Positions 1 to 12,726 of a DNA stretch of 64,000 nucleotides are shown here, piece after piece. How positions within the stretch are numbered: position 1 is the stretch's first letter; every line of letters starts with the position of its first letter. The stretch comes from Epiperipatus broadwayi (taxonomy: Eukaryota > Onychophora > Udeonychophora > Euonychophora > Peripatidae), in the NCBI GenBank assembly GCA_028023455.1, contig JAQFVV010006429.1, forward strand, positions 310,001 to 374,000, written 5' to 3'. A program made the translations under genes and the position numbers. The notes below the pieces were generated by a model. It was not told where the DNA came from, ran no database searches, and saw only the letters and a list, made by a program, of their open reading frames with translations.

Positions 1-1100
1 ACTTGATCCATGTGTTTTAGAAAATTCATTATTCCTAATAATAATGTACACCTTTTTAAAATCAGTGGATCCACATTGTTCATTGATGTAATATTACTGT
101 ACATAGTATATAATAATATATATGAAATAATTATATTTAAATGCACATTGTAAATTAATATTTACAACTCCGATTTAATATAATCATTTTAATAAATCTA
201 TTATTTATGTTTTTATATCAATAGAAGCCACTAATCATAAAAATATGCTCTTTTATATCATATGAAATATTTCTTTCATAAATATAATCGTATTTTAATA
301 GTAAATATCTAATAGTAGTTGTTTATTTTGTAAGATTGTTAATTAAAAACTAATCAAATGATTTTTTGCTTAGGAGTTCATAAAAAATACAAAATACTAT
401 GAATGTCAGAGCTGTGCCACAGTGCAAAGATTTTGAGACAATGATCTGCCATTTTACCATGATTCCAAATGATGTCGGTCACAGAAATCTTAAATTAATA
501 CACTGATTATGGCTAAAGTAACTTTTTTATTTGTGCAATGTTTATAAAACTTTCAAAAATGAACTTACCCTATCTTTTTTTCTGTTTTTTTTTAATGCCC
601 ATTATTTTTAATAGATGGTTTTCAATTTTATAGTAGCTATTTGGATTTGCAACTGAAGATAAAACATATAAGTTTTATGGATTTAAACAGTTTGCATATA
701 TTCTATTATATCAATCAAAAAGAAACATTCTACTTAGATATGAATCAAAAACAAGTATTAATTTATATTTTATTTCAACAAAAATAAATCATTTTTTTCT
801 TATTGTATACTAGTTTTCAGTAATTTTATTCAAAGTCAATACAAGCCTAAATCATATAGCCCTTTTCATCTCTGACCGCTATAGTTCTCAATTACTTAGT
901 TCCAGATAAATTATAAGAAAAACTGAATTGGCATCAATATATAAAATATTTTTAAAAGATAAGAATAGAAACCCTTTTTTTTTCTATAATAAACTTTAAT
1001 AACTCAATATTAAAGTTTCCAAATAATTAGCTTCCTGAAAACACTGAAAGAAATGTATTCTATGTTAAAACATAATTGGGGAAAATCTTTGTAATTTTTT
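1..1100. other. A+T-rich intergenic DNA, nothing recognised
   Basis: Short A/T runs and stop codons in all frames; I see no coding potential, repeat structure or RNA gene here. Confidence 0.6.
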
Positions 1101-1104
1101 CCAT

Positions 1105-1185
1105 ATGTCAAAGCATTGTCCGGGAAGCGAACCCACAACAACTGTCCACAAGCAACTGCTTCCAAGGCCACTGTGAGCTAATTTT
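1105..1185 (-). mobile_element. tRNA-derived SINE fragment
   Basis: On the minus strand this G+C-richer island reads like a tRNA-related RNA polymerase III promoter. A B-box-like GTGGGTTCGCTTCCC lies about 35 nt after an A-box-like stretch containing GCTCACAGTGG. Composition differs sharply from the flanks. There is no obvious 3' tail, so it is probably a truncated copy. It could also be a decayed tRNA pseudogene; the cloverleaf stems do not pair well by eye, which favours SINE. Confidence 0.5.
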
Positions 1186-2036
1186 AATTCATGTTTGGAC
1201 ATTTTATACAACTTAACAAAATTTTAAACTCTTCTTTTTGAAATAATTTCTGATCAACTTTTGTTTAAAAAAAATATGTAAATTAAAAAAAAAGCATATG
1301 AGTTTACCTAAAATCATTTTCTAAAGCAATGCCTCCAACAGAACTTCATGTTATCAAAGTTTAACTCACTTGTTAGAAAAAATGAAGCATATACAGTAAT
1401 AAAATATACTAAACCAACTGTTATATATAAAAGATATAAAGAACACAATTTAATGGTACAACTGATTATAATAAAGTGACATTCAAAAGTCATGTGGTAA
1501 TAATTATCAACGAAGCATGACTTTCCATAGGAGTGCTGGCCAGATTTCCCATAGAACAAAAAGAAAAAAAAAATGGAGAGTAAAAAGTTAAACAAATAGC
1601 TTTAAAAGAAAATGTTGGATAAATAATATGTATATCAATAATATAATAGTAATTCAAAAATCAATGGATAAAATTTTGAGGCAAAAACTTCTGCAATTAT
1701 TCTCATAGAAACTACTAAAGTCTTATCAAACTAGCTAATTCCTAGATTCTCTAGATGAAACATGTAGGTATATATTTTTTGATCAATAACAATTGATTTT
1801 GAATTAGCTTTGCATTAACTAACTGAAAAAATCCTAAGTCTGAGTGGAGCCTTTTAGAAAATGTGAAGTGCAGTTCAACTCTATGTTATGGATATAATAA
1901 TCAAATGCAATACTTTTAAAGCTTAAACTCCTTAGTTTATGTGTGTTTATGTAACAATTCACTAATCTTGATTTTTTTTTTTAGATTAAAATATAGGAAA
2001 ATTGTCAACGAAGTAAATCAAAACTTTATTTCACTG
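1186..2036. other. A+T-rich intergenic DNA, nothing recognised
   Basis: Contains a 93-codon minus-strand open frame (1314-1595) of hydrophobic low-complexity composition with no recognisable domain; I regard it as chance. Confidence 0.6.
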
Positions 2037-2037
2037 C

Positions 2038-2243
2038 TATGATATCGATAGATCTAAACTCTCAAATTATAAAAATATCGATAGATCTAAACTCTCAAAT
2101 TAGAAAAATATCGATAGATCTAAACTCTCAAATTATAAAAATATCGATAGATCTAAACTCTCAAATTATAAAAATATCAATAGATCTAAACTCTCAAATT
2201 ATAAAAATATCGATAGAACTAAACTCTCAAATTATAAAAATAA
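2038..2243 (+). repeat. 33-bp minisatellite, about six copies
   Basis: Six near-identical 33-bp units, each holding ATCGATAGATCTAAACTC followed by a short A/T stretch. Because 33 is a multiple of three, the array stays open and encodes an 11-residue repeat (ISIDLNSQIIK-like) from 2039, which explains the 93-codon frame there. Units differ by single substitutions: unit 5 has CAATAG in place of CGATAG, and unit 6 has AGAACT in place of AGATCT. Five of the six units carry the palindrome TATCGATA. Confidence 0.9.
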
Positions 2244-3536
2244 ATGTGCTTTTTTTTTTAAAAAAAAAAAAAGTTTTGTATATGAGTGCATTTTATTTAG
2301 GTTTAACATTTTCTTTTTAATTTTAGAACAAATTATTATATTTCTCTATTTATCTATTTTTTACTTTATAGTTAATTGACTTATTTCTTTTATACGCATT
2401 TAAATTTAATTAGAACAAGCTATTTTTATCGATAACTTAAGGCATTTGTTTAGTTGAATTAGGTACGTTTTTTATATTGTTTATTATTATAAGATCTGCG
2501 CTTCACTGCCTTAAGAAATTTAGACGGCTATGCAATGGATATTATACATTTTGTTTCATATATACCATCTGTGCATTCGCGTGTTTTGAATTGTCAAATG
2601 CACGTGGAAATGATATTTTTTTAACTTATATATATATATATGTGTGAACGTATGTGAGGAAAATGACTTTTATAAAACATACATAGAGAGATGACATATA
2701 AGTAGATAAATAAATAATCGTGCCAAATAAAATTGTACATTATCAGTAAATACACGCACAAAAACATTAAAACAATGTGCATTACATATATATTTATCAC
2801 TGCTTATTAATACTTTACATTAAAAATTAATAAATACTTAATGCTAATAATTTCTACAACTTTAATAAAACTTTATATATATTGCAGTATTTTATTTGCA
2901 GTAACATTTTTGACTTTTGACTTCTTTTTTTTTAACTAATTCAATAAATTCAGCAAAAAAGAAAGTAAAAAAAAAAAACATTATTAAATAGAAATGTAAA
3001 TAAACGACTTAAATTATGTAATACAAGACTTTTTTTTCCCATCATAAATTATTAATGATCGCAAAAAACAAAAGCAGATTGAATTTATAATAAATATAAA
3101 CCAAATTTCCCTACTAATATTTATAACATAATAATTATAACCATTGTACTTTAGAATAGTGTTTACCTATATTATATATTGATATATAATCCATTTAATC
3201 AAGTTATACACTTAAATATTGATCATAATGTAATATATATATTGAGACAAACAACTTTTTCGACTCTATTATTGAAGTAAATAAATAATTATAAGACAAA
3301 TAATAATAGAAAACAAAAGTCATTCTAAAATCGTTTTATTAGTTGATAGTAGCTTATCAAAACCCAATGCAAACGTGATTATACAATTATAATTATAAAG
3401 GAACAAAATTAGTTTTTACCAGGAAGATCAGGTGGTTGAGAAACATATTAAGTATATGTGGTAATATATATATATCAATGCAAAAATAAACATATACTAA
3501 TACTTTCATACATTTATTTATAACAGTAATTTAATT
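2244..3536. other. A+T-rich intergenic DNA, nothing recognised
   Basis: Homopolymer runs, short (TA)n tracts and no convincing reading frame or repeat. Confidence 0.6.
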
Positions 3537-3614
3537 CTTATATAAGGTTAAAACCTTAGTACATACGCCTTGAGTGCTTAATTTTAACAAGAGAGATCTC
3601 TACAAATCATAACG
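3537..3614 (+). repeat. Partial copy of the interior of the 3841-3986 element
   Basis: About 64 bp match the interior of the neighbouring small inverted-repeat element (3883-3946) in direct orientation, sharing TTAGTACAT and CGCCTTGAGTGCTTAATTTT. This copy carries an extra short segment containing AGAGAGATCTCT and lacks the terminal inverted repeats. It is probably a truncated relative, or the source of a local duplication. Confidence 0.75.
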
Positions 3615-3840
3615 CAAGATTCGACTTTATAAAGATAAGAGGGACCCTCTTATCTCTGAACCTATATTCTTAATTATATAGGCAAATCTAAAGCATATTG
3701 ATTTGGGAGCATGAAGCTAATAAATTCTTCACTGATTAAGTCCACTATTTTTGTTAAACATTAACGTTCGCGAAATCTTTCAATTTATAACGAGTCAATA
3801 TTCAGATATTAAATTTAGAAATATTTTGAATCAATTTAAA

Positions 3841-3986
3841 GTTGTAAATATCAATTCTTATTAAGCGTGATGTCAGCACCTAATACTTATATAAGGCTAA
3901 AACTTTAGTACATGCGCCTTGAGTGCTTAATTTTTACAAATCATAACGTGCTGACATCGCGCTTAATAAGAATTAATATTTACAAC
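3841..3986. mobile_element. Small MITE with 39-bp terminal inverted repeats
   Basis: A 146-bp element whose first 39 bp (3841-3879, beginning GTTGTAAATAT) match the reverse complement of its last 39 bp (3948-3986) with about two mismatches. It is too short to encode protein, so it would depend on a transposase from elsewhere. I could not define a clean target-site duplication, so the superfamily is unassigned. Confidence 0.75.
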
Positions 3987-4154
3987 AGTAATTTAAATAT
4001 TTATTTATACTAATAACGATAATAATAAATTATGTGATTAACCAATAAAGTTATTATGAAAAAATAATTAGAATATATATATATAATGTATGGAAGCCAC
4101 TTATGAACTCTGATTTTAAGAAAAAGTGGAAAAATCGAGAACCTCATAGATAAG

Positions 4155-4290
4155 TACGATATTGACTGTTGCCTTTGGCAGGAAGGCTATTAGAGTGTTA
4201 TCTTAAAATTCAATATTCAAGAGTCTAAGAGTCCAGATTAGATTCCCATGCTAGTATTGTCACTGATCAGCCCCATGATACCTCAAGAAG
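4155..4290 (+). mobile_element. Possible decayed tRNA-derived SINE
   Basis: A G+C-richer patch in A+T-rich DNA. GATTAGATTCC (about 4236) matches the pol III B-box consensus at roughly nine of eleven positions. An A-box-like TGGCAGGAAGG lies about 60 nt upstream near 4177. The spacing is longer than in a tRNA but tolerated in diverged SINEs. No tail or duplication was found. Confidence 0.3.
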
Positions 4291-4497
4291 AGAGAAAACA
4301 TACATTTTGAAACATTGTGCATATATTAATCTGTGTGCTATTGCTAATTGTTGAATGTAATTGGAACATTAAATTAAAGTTTGATTTTTCTAAAGATCTT
4401 CAATACTTAATATAAGTTGATCGAAATAGTCCAATATATAAAATACAATTATTAGTAATAACACACAAGTTACTAGACAACAGATTAGTAGAATTGT

Positions 4498-5850
4498 TTG
4501 TGCTGTTATAGTACCTTGTATTTCATTTGCCGTAAAATCAAATATGTGTTTTTGCTTGCACTTCTGGATATATTTATATATGAAAAAAATGCACTTATCA
4601 AATGTATTTTACATTTTCCTTTTGTGTTTCATAACTATCTATTTCTAATTCTTATTGATAATCATTTGTATTTTGACACTCTAATACTGTTTTATTTTTT
4701 CTAAAATATTTATGTTTTTTTCATTTATTTTTCATAACCATTTCTATTTTTGTCTACTTCTCTATCTTTTTGAAATATTTTTCTATATATTAATAATTTT
4801 ATTGGCAATAGAACTTCAATTTATTTACTTTGACTTTCATATTTTCATTTCCTATACCTTTTATTACAAACTGCAATTTACAGTTTATATCTATTTTTTA
4901 GTATTTCTCTATTTTTGATATTTTTCATTGCTACTTATTTTTTTGATAAATTTGAACATATGATTTTTTTTTGCAATGCATCTAATTTATTACCTACATC
5001 TACATCTGTTTTTCCAATTTATCTTTGTATTTTCCATGGAATATTTTCTGCTAATTATATTTGAATTTCACCTTGATCAACTTCTATTTCAACCCTATCT
5101 GATTCATTCTTAAATTCTCCATTGTTAGATTTAAATGCTTTTGTTTTTCATTTAAATCTTCTAAAGAAAGTAATTTATTCTCTGAATCATCTAGTTTATC
5201 TACTTTTCTATCATTGCCTTTTTTATTATTTGTAATTAGATTATGTATGAATATTTTTTTTCATTTTATTCTGTTTCATCTATCTCAAACTGTTTTTTTC
5301 TATAATATTATTCAACTCTGCTTTATTTTGTTTACTACCTTTTTATTTCTTTTAGTTAATCTATATTTTAATATTTATACTTTTTCTAAACTTTCTATTT
5401 TTATATGTTCACATTCTATATCATTTGCTTACTTTGACTCACAAAATTTTATAGCAATGTTTTTTTTGAATGCTAATTTATCTTTTCTATCATTTTCCCT
5501 ATTTGTTTTATTTGATGCTGACTTTTTGCCATAACTGCTTTTATGTTTTACATTGATTTTGTCTCAATTCTAATCCATTTTCCAGGCATCCCATTTTATT
5601 CTTTAGTGTTTTTAATTTCTCTTGACCTCTTTTTTTTTTCTTACTTTAAATCATGTTGGACTTCTCTATTTTATTTTCTAAACATTTCTATCCTATCTCA
5701 CATTCTGGTTGGTTTTTTTGTACTTTATTCTCTTATGTCTACTTCATTTGTTTTTGCCTTTTCTGTATTTTATTAATATTTTATAATAAATTGCTTTACA
5801 CTCAAGGCTTTGCATTACAGTTTAGGGTTCTATAAAATACATTGTCATCA
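4498..5850 (-). pseudogene. T-biased tract: degraded coiled-coil ORF on the minus strand
   Basis: The plus strand is strongly T/pyrimidine-rich for about 1.3 kb, which produces several artefactual plus-strand frames made of F, L, I and S. Read on the minus strand, the purine-rich sequence gives stretches rich in K, E, N, L and Q between scattered stops and shifts, for example LKTLKNKMGCLENGLELRQ near 5555-5620 and LEDLNEKQKHLNLTMENLR near 5115-5165. This heptad-like composition resembles the coiled-coil ORF1 of non-LTR retrotransposons. A related flavour (KNGLEI, LWQDNVKAEV) appears at 49.7-50.1 kb. No catalytic domain is visible and family assignment is inference. Confidence 0.35.
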
Positions 5851-8365
5851 TTTCATTCTAAGATTCATTTATGCTGATATTTGCTTTTTCTTACAAATAC
5901 TTTACTTGATGTCTATTATAAGACAGTCTTATTTGAAAAAATAAAATAAAAGTATCCTATTTAGTATATACTTCTTTTTAAATTTACATAATTCTTACTA
6001 TAGATTATAGATTTACTTTTATTCATGTTTTGTTCCTTGAATTATTTACTAAAGTTTATAAATCTTTGCTCTTTGTGTTAGGACTATTGTATTTATTGAC
6101 TAGGTGTTTGAATTTTTTTTTGGGGGGAGGGCGGGCAAGATGTTTGTATTTTCTATTATTTCAACTCAGTATTTGATTTTTTCTGAACATTTTTAAATAT
6201 AAATACATTATTGTTTTATTTAATGTAAATTATTTAGCTATTCATAACTTGAGTTTTACCATATCTTTGTCTAATTACCTTTTTCAGTTTATAAACGCTA
6301 GTTTTTTCATTATTAAGACATTTCTAATTGTCATCATTTGTATTTCACAATAAGGAGAAAAATATTTTCTTTTTAGTATAAAAGCGATATAATTTTATTA
6401 AAATGTAAAAAAAAAAGAGAGAGAGAAAGTTGCTTAGTTTTAATTCTTTATTTCAAAACCACTCACTAGATAAAATAGAGGGTTTAAAAATATATAAGTA
6501 AATAATTGACAATAGACAAGCTTGTTTTCTTTATTAATCTTCAGAAAGCATTCAAACTTTATATTTATATTATTGTCACTTAACATTATTAGCCATATAC
6601 ATAAAATTCTATAAAAAGCTAAAAAAAAAAAACAGTGAGAATAATAAAAAAATTATAGAATCGATGTAAAATTACAGTTTAAGAAAATACAAAATTTAAG
6701 CTAAACTATTCGCAATTAAATTATTTAAAATTTTAAGGATATTAATTTTGTTGTAGTTTAAAAATAATAAATTAAAAAAATATTCAATAGGGCTTTTTTA
6801 CTGATTTATTTATATCATAATACAAATAAGCTTTAAAGCAAATAATTCTGATTGAAAAATCACAAATCATGTTTAACAAACTGTTAACAAAATATTTAAA
6901 GATTTAACACACGCTTTATTTTAAATGATTTAACAGAGAAACAACATCTGATCTAAAATAGATTATTTAAATTATTATTGGTGTTTAAAAATATCAAAAT
7001 CTTTTCAAAACAAAAATTACAGTGCCAACTCAGAATTCTAATGTAAAAAAGCAAACAAATAAAAATGTAAAGCTTAATTTAATCTTTAAAAGAATTTACT
7101 TTATATTTTTTTAATATCATTCACGCACGTTTATAAAAAAAACATTATGTATATAAAATCATAATGAACTATAAATTTGAACTTTTGAAAATTAAAAATT
7201 AAAAAAAAAATGGTTTTGTATCCACAGACACCATCATATAAATTACCCATTTAATAACATCTAAATAGTATTGTTGTGTTGTATAATTAATAATGTTCCT
7301 TATTGCAGAACATCATCAAAAGCTGCCATAAAATTAATACTACTATTCGGTATCTGATATAAAGTTCAAAAACCTTGATTCAAATGTATTTTATTTTAAT
7401 AACCATTTAAACTTTAAATCGTTTGTCATAACTATTTACTAGCAGTTTTCACAACAATCTCAAATAATTTAAATATTCTAGATTCACTCTACCATAATTC
7501 AAGTTCATTAACAGCTAGTAACGAGAAAAATGCTCAAAACCTTTTAGCCTGGATAGTTTTCAACTTAAAAACATAAACCAATTTAAATACTTGGTAGTTT
7601 TATAAATAGAAAAGTGAATTTAATCAATGAGATACAATACTAAAATATATACAATAAATTTGTAAACTAAAAGCCCATATGTAATTTTAAGAAAATCCGT
7701 TTTAAACATAAAATATTGCGAATAACAGGATGATTTCTATACTAATAAAGAATTTCAATCTGTTCTGGCATTCAGATATAATTTTAAATTAGGATCAAAC
7801 TGCATGATGCTTATTTTCAATTTTTTTTCTTTTTTTTTCTGAGTTCCAATAAAAAGTTTTTAGATTGTTATGATGTTGGATATATTGGTTTTCTTTTTTC
7901 TTTGAATGTTGATATGGAAATTTATAAAGCTGCTTTTTAGACAATTTTAATCCAATCATTGTGACATTTATTGTCTATCAAGTATTAGGCATACAACGTA
8001 ATCTATTAGAGCAATGAAGCCAAAAAATGTCACTTATTTTATATTAAACATGTTCTCATCCCAAGTGAATAGCGTGTCACTGAACTTCTAAAATCCAAAG
8101 AGTTTTTGCTTGAAATATTGTGAAATAGTTTCCTTGCTAAAGTCATTGATGAGAACATATTAACTAACTTCATTTTTTTTTAGTTAAATATTTTTATATT
8201 AAAACTTTTTTAATGCGACATTAATAATTATTGAGAAACATTTGTGAAAGTATCAGTCAATATGTCCTAGAGAGATTAATTTATCATTAATAAATTGTCA
8301 CTTCTAAACATAGCACTCCTGTATTTATTCTATACATCGTTTAACAATTACCTTATTTAAAAATA
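5851..8365. other. A+T-rich intergenic DNA, nothing recognised
   Basis: No coding frame or repeat family recognised. A short G-rich run (GGGGGGAGGGCGGGC, about 6122) is the only compositional feature. Confidence 0.6.
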
Positions 8366-8903
8366 TATAGGGTATATGAGCACAGACTTTCACATGACCC
8401 ACCACTCTCCACACTATCTCATAACACTGATACACTTGAACACATATGTTGAAAAGATAAATAATCACCAATATACATATTTCATGCTAAACCAGCAATC
8501 ATCAGTTGATGCAAATTACCATCTCTACACATATATGTTATAAGTCCTCAAATATATATTAAGATAGACAAACCTCATACTTTAATGGACAGGCTTCAAT
8601 CTACTCTACTCTCCAACTCTTCAACAGTCCATCCAATTGAAAATCTGATGATGGAATGCTCAAAGGCCACCCTGAAGCTGAGATTCTTGTCACACCCATG
8701 TTGACCTAAGGTCAATCTGACCCTTCATGTACAGGACATAATCCATTTTAATACATATACAAGGGATGGGCAGACATCTCTACTTATGTAATAACTGAAA
8801 CACACAGGCTTATTATATACCTGTGTCTATATATGTAATATATAGGGTATATGAGCACAGACTTTCACATGACCCACCACTCTCCACACTATCTCATAAC
8901 ACT
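8366..8903 (-). repeat. Dispersed repeat R1, fullest copy, bounded by a 60-bp direct repeat
   Basis: A roughly 0.5-kb sequence with relatives at 12.2, 23.3 and 42.1-42.5 kb. An exact direct repeat of about 60 bp, containing GGGTATATGAGCACAGACTT, occurs at both ends (about 8369-8428 and 8846-8905). The body includes GATGATGGAATGCTC and TGACCTAAGGTCAATCTGACC. It encodes nothing. Calling it minus is arbitrary, chosen so that the 42-kb copy is plus. It could be a SINE, a non-autonomous LTR-like element or part of a Helitron-type element; no pol III boxes or transposase decide this. Confidence 0.65.
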
Positions 8904-10274
8904 TATTTTAAAAGAAAGTGAAACAAAATAAAAAACGAAATTCAATAGCTTTTCCTGTAAATAATTTTCGAATATATATATTTCCAAATTTAAAGATTAC
9001 CTTCAATGTTCTTAGACATTTTCTAAAAATAGCATTTTAAATAACCCAAACAATTTGTCTGACATCTATTATTTACTTTCATTTTTATAAATGTATTTCT
9101 TTTTATAGAAAATTCTTCCTGTATATATATTTAAAAAATATATTATTTTATTTTATTCTTTTTATCAATAAATGGTGTACATTCTACGCAGACACACACA
9201 CATACACAGGATATAATATATACCTATTTATTCACATTTTAAAAATATTTGCTTTTATACTTAAATACATGCTCATTTACTTATTAATAGATTAATTAAT
9301 TCTCCCATTAACATGCCTAGAAGAGTGATCAATATGGGAATAAAATTGTCATGCTATAATAAATTCCTTTTTCTTTCACTTTTATGGAATAATCATTTCA
9401 TTTTAATGTACAGATTGGTGATAAAATGAGAAGGCAGTGTTTACTGGGCTTGTCAAATGACAGTTGATTGGCTTTAGAATTTCATTTTGCCTTAGATTCT
9501 AGATAAGAATAACTAGGTATTGCAAATATATATGTAAAAAAAAAAAGACTTTTTTCAGATAATATAACTAAAAGTAATAGAATACCAAAAATATCTTAAT
9601 AATATAATATTATATTGGACTTGTATTTGATTAATATATGAACATGTTATTCATATTATTTTTGCTCCTATTATATATGGATATACAGTTAACTTTCAAC
9701 TAATTAAAAAATGTTAATATATGAACATTTTTGAAACATTCTCTTATACAGTGACGATAGTAGTTTATAATATAATCAGACAAATATTAAATCTATCTTC
9801 TAGTTATAAATATTTTCAAATAACAGAAATAAAGTTATTAAGCAGTAGGAAAACTCTCCTCAGATAATTCCTAACATACAGTGCACTAAAGATATGTTTA
9901 GTAGGAAAGAAATACAGGATAAATGTGTTTGACTTTTTTTTAATGGATAATCAATAATCACCCAATTAATATAGTTTTGTAATTATATATATATACTTGT
10001 ATATAATTCAAAATACAAACACAACATGCACGCACACATATATATGAAATCAGCCTGACAGTTTTACTTTAACTTTTGGTCTATAGTAGTTGGCTTTTAT
10101 TAGCTATTGTTCTATGTAAAGAGTTTTCTAATTAATAATTATAAATATATAACTCAACACATTAAATATTTTCATCTAAAAAAAATCCATTAAAATATTA
10201 TATATATATATTATAAAGTATAATAATGTTCAAGAATAAATGAGTTTATAAGTAATTATTAAAAACCAGTCAAC
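8904..10274. other. A+T-rich intergenic DNA, nothing recognised
   Basis: Scattered (TA)n tracts; no coding frame or repeat family seen. Confidence 0.6.
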
Positions 10275-10282
10275 ACTTAGAC

Positions 10283-10681
10283 CAGGGGTCCCCAACCTTT
10301 TTGTGCTTAAAAGCACATTCTATAATACTGGCCAGGTAACGGGCACTATTTATTTTTTTCAACAAGATAGCGGGCACCATTTATTTTTTCAATGTAAATT
10401 TATAGTTGGATATTGTTAATAATACACAAAATGTACAAAAAAAATATTTATTTCAAAAATAAAATTTTAACATTTAATTAAGTTTATATTTTTATGCTGT
10501 AAAAGTATAGTGTGCCTTACAATTTTATTACAATATAATAGAATAATTTATAACAAATTTTAAAAATTAAATTTATTTGTATCAGATTAATAATTTTTTA
10601 TCTTATTCGGATAGTGGCGGGCATGCATAAAATTGTCTGCAGGCACCGTGGTTACCACAGACATAGGCTTGGGGACCCCTG
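10283..10681. mobile_element. hAT-superfamily MITE with 8-bp target duplication
   Basis: A 399-bp non-autonomous DNA transposon. It begins CAGGGGTCCCCAACC and ends GGGGACCCCTG, an inverted terminal repeat typical of hAT (Charlie/Tip100-like) elements. It is flanked by a perfect 8-bp direct repeat ACTTAGAC at 10275-10282 and 10682-10689, the duplication length of hAT transposition. The interior is A+T-rich with GCGGGCA-containing subterminal motifs repeated near both ends, and has no transposase frame. Mobilisation would need a transposase in trans. Confidence 0.92.
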
Positions 10682-10689
10682 ACTTAGAC

Positions 10690-12214
10690 AATCCCACTAT
10701 AAATAACAATCAACAATTTCATACTGTATGCAATCTCCTTTAAAAATAAAGGTGGAATTCACCTTTACTGTTAAAAATCCACCATTATTTTTAAAAGTAT
10801 ATTGCCTTAACAACGGTTTGAAATTGTTGCTTGCTATATATAATGGGATTGTTTAAGTATTTACTGGCTTCTAATGGTTTATATATACAACCAGGTGTTT
10901 TTATATGCAGATTTTGTTAATGTGATTTTGAAGTTATGCGATTCATATTTCTTCTTAATATCTTTGTATGTGGTTTTCTTTTATGCAATAAAAATTATTA
11001 GATCAGAAATCAAGCTCTGATAATGCATTATTACTTTAAATATTATAAATTTTGCACACTCACATGTAATATTTAAAGGAATAGTGCATTATTGGAGTTT
11101 GACTTCCATCTAATAATTTCAATATTTTCAGCATTTTATAATAGTACTGTAATTGATTTTATGCAATAAAGAAGTTCATAATTCACATAAAATCAGGATT
11201 TCCCCATTTTATATACATAAATTAAATTTTACAAGATTATAATGTAAATCTGTTCAAATGTTATAGATGCCTATACTATGCATGTTGTTGTTTTTGCATT
11301 TTAAATCACATTCTATTTTTGCTTTTTAAAAAAAAGAGTATGTAATCAATTAATTATTTAGTGTCCACAAGTTTATTTTAAAAATAAATAACAATGGTGG
11401 GCACAATTAAGTTTGACAATTAAAATTAAAATCTGATTTTTAATTGTGATCAACAATTTAAAAATTATGTAATGAAATCTGCAATTAATGTGATGTGAAA
11501 CAATGAAATTTGATTTTTAAATGGAATTGAAAATTAGAAAATTGAAAACAAAAATAAGAATTTAATTTTTAATTGTTAGTTTTAATTAAATTTTCCCAGA
11601 AGTGGTGAGTAGGTGTCTTTTTATTATCATAAGTCTAAGTTTTTATTTTTATTTTAAATTTTTAGTTTACCGTAATGGAGAGGAAAAAACACCCAAGGAA
11701 ATGAATTTCTTTGGAAACAAAAATTACTACTTTAGATCACTTAATGAAATGGGAAGGATAAACAGTGATTGGAAAACATTTACTTGGCACTAGTTGTATT
11801 TCCTCTTGAGATGAATCTGATGTCTTACCAGTTCACAAATGAACCTGCATATCTTCAAATAGCAATAATAATTAAAATACTGTACATGTATGAAAAAATG
11901 TAAAATACTGTAATTTACACATAAAAATATATTGTTTTGAATAAAATTAAATACTGTAGTTAATAGAAAAAGTAAAAAAAGTTTGTCTTGCATCAATTTT
12001 TGTTCAAATTTGAAATTTTTTATTACTTATATTTTATTTCCTTATTTTTTTTATGTGAATGTTAAAATAATTTTACATTGTTGCTTTGCTTTTATGTGAT
12101 TTTTGAAAATTACAGTACATATCCCCCATTTTTCAAGGTAAGTTAAGTCTATTTTATGTGATTTATTTTGTGCATGTTTTCTGAGGAACCTATCTACCAC
12201 ATAAAATGAGAGTT
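10690..12214. other. A+T-rich intergenic DNA
   Basis: No coding frame recognised. Around 11400-11590 there are repeated AATTAAAATT/TTTTTAATTG-type words that can pair with each other, probably low-complexity decay. Confidence 0.55.
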
Positions 12215-12290
12215 ATTAGACAGAGTGGAGAGTGATGGGTCATGTGAAAGTCTGTGCTCATATACTCTATATATTACATATATTATTTTA
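12215..12290 (+). repeat. R1 repeat fragment
   Basis: About 75 bp match the end of R1 in inverted orientation to the 8.4-kb copy, sharing GAGTGATGGGTCATGTGAAA and GTCTGTGCTCATATAC. It lies immediately upstream of a fold-back and RptB units. Confidence 0.8.
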
Positions 12291-12308
12291 ATGTTTTCAC
12301 AGTTATGT

Positions 12309-12726
12309 GATGTAAATAAAATAGTTTTTAGGGTTAAACTGTGTGTTAGTGTTGATTAATTCCCAACATTTCAAAGAAATGACATTTGCCATTTGTATTA
12401 ACTTTGTAAAGAAAAAACATTTGATCTCAAATAGTAATGGTATTAAGTGTGAGATAAAAGTGAGAGTGAGTGTGAAGTAGTTGAGGATTTAGAATATTGA
12501 ATTAAAAAAATATTTATTTTTTTCAGTTTACATATTCTGAATGTTCAACTACTTCACACCCAATATCATACTTTATCTCATACTAAATCTCATTACTATT
12601 TGAGATCTAACAGCTTTTCATTGAAAAGTTAACTTTGACAATGACAGATGTTATTTCATCAAAATGTTGGGAATTAATCAGAGCTATTACATGGTTTAAC
12701 CTAAAAATCCATTTTATTTATATCTG
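12309..12726. mobile_element. Fold-back element with about 190-bp arms
   Basis: The left arm (12309-12505) matches the reverse complement of the right arm (about 12535-12726) over nearly its whole length at perhaps 75-80% identity. Shared blocks are GATTAATTCCCAACATTT, GATCTCAAATAGTAATG and GTGTGAAGTAGTTGA. Only about 30 bp separate the arms. No protein is encoded and no clear target duplication was found. RptB units begin directly at its right end and R1 lies just left, so it may be one domain of a larger composite. Confidence 0.8.

Noticed and set aside
4498-5835. Plus-strand hydrophobic frames that could look like small membrane proteins
   Set aside because: They come from a T-biased strand and consist almost only of F, L, I, S and Y. 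The minus strand has the more protein-like content.
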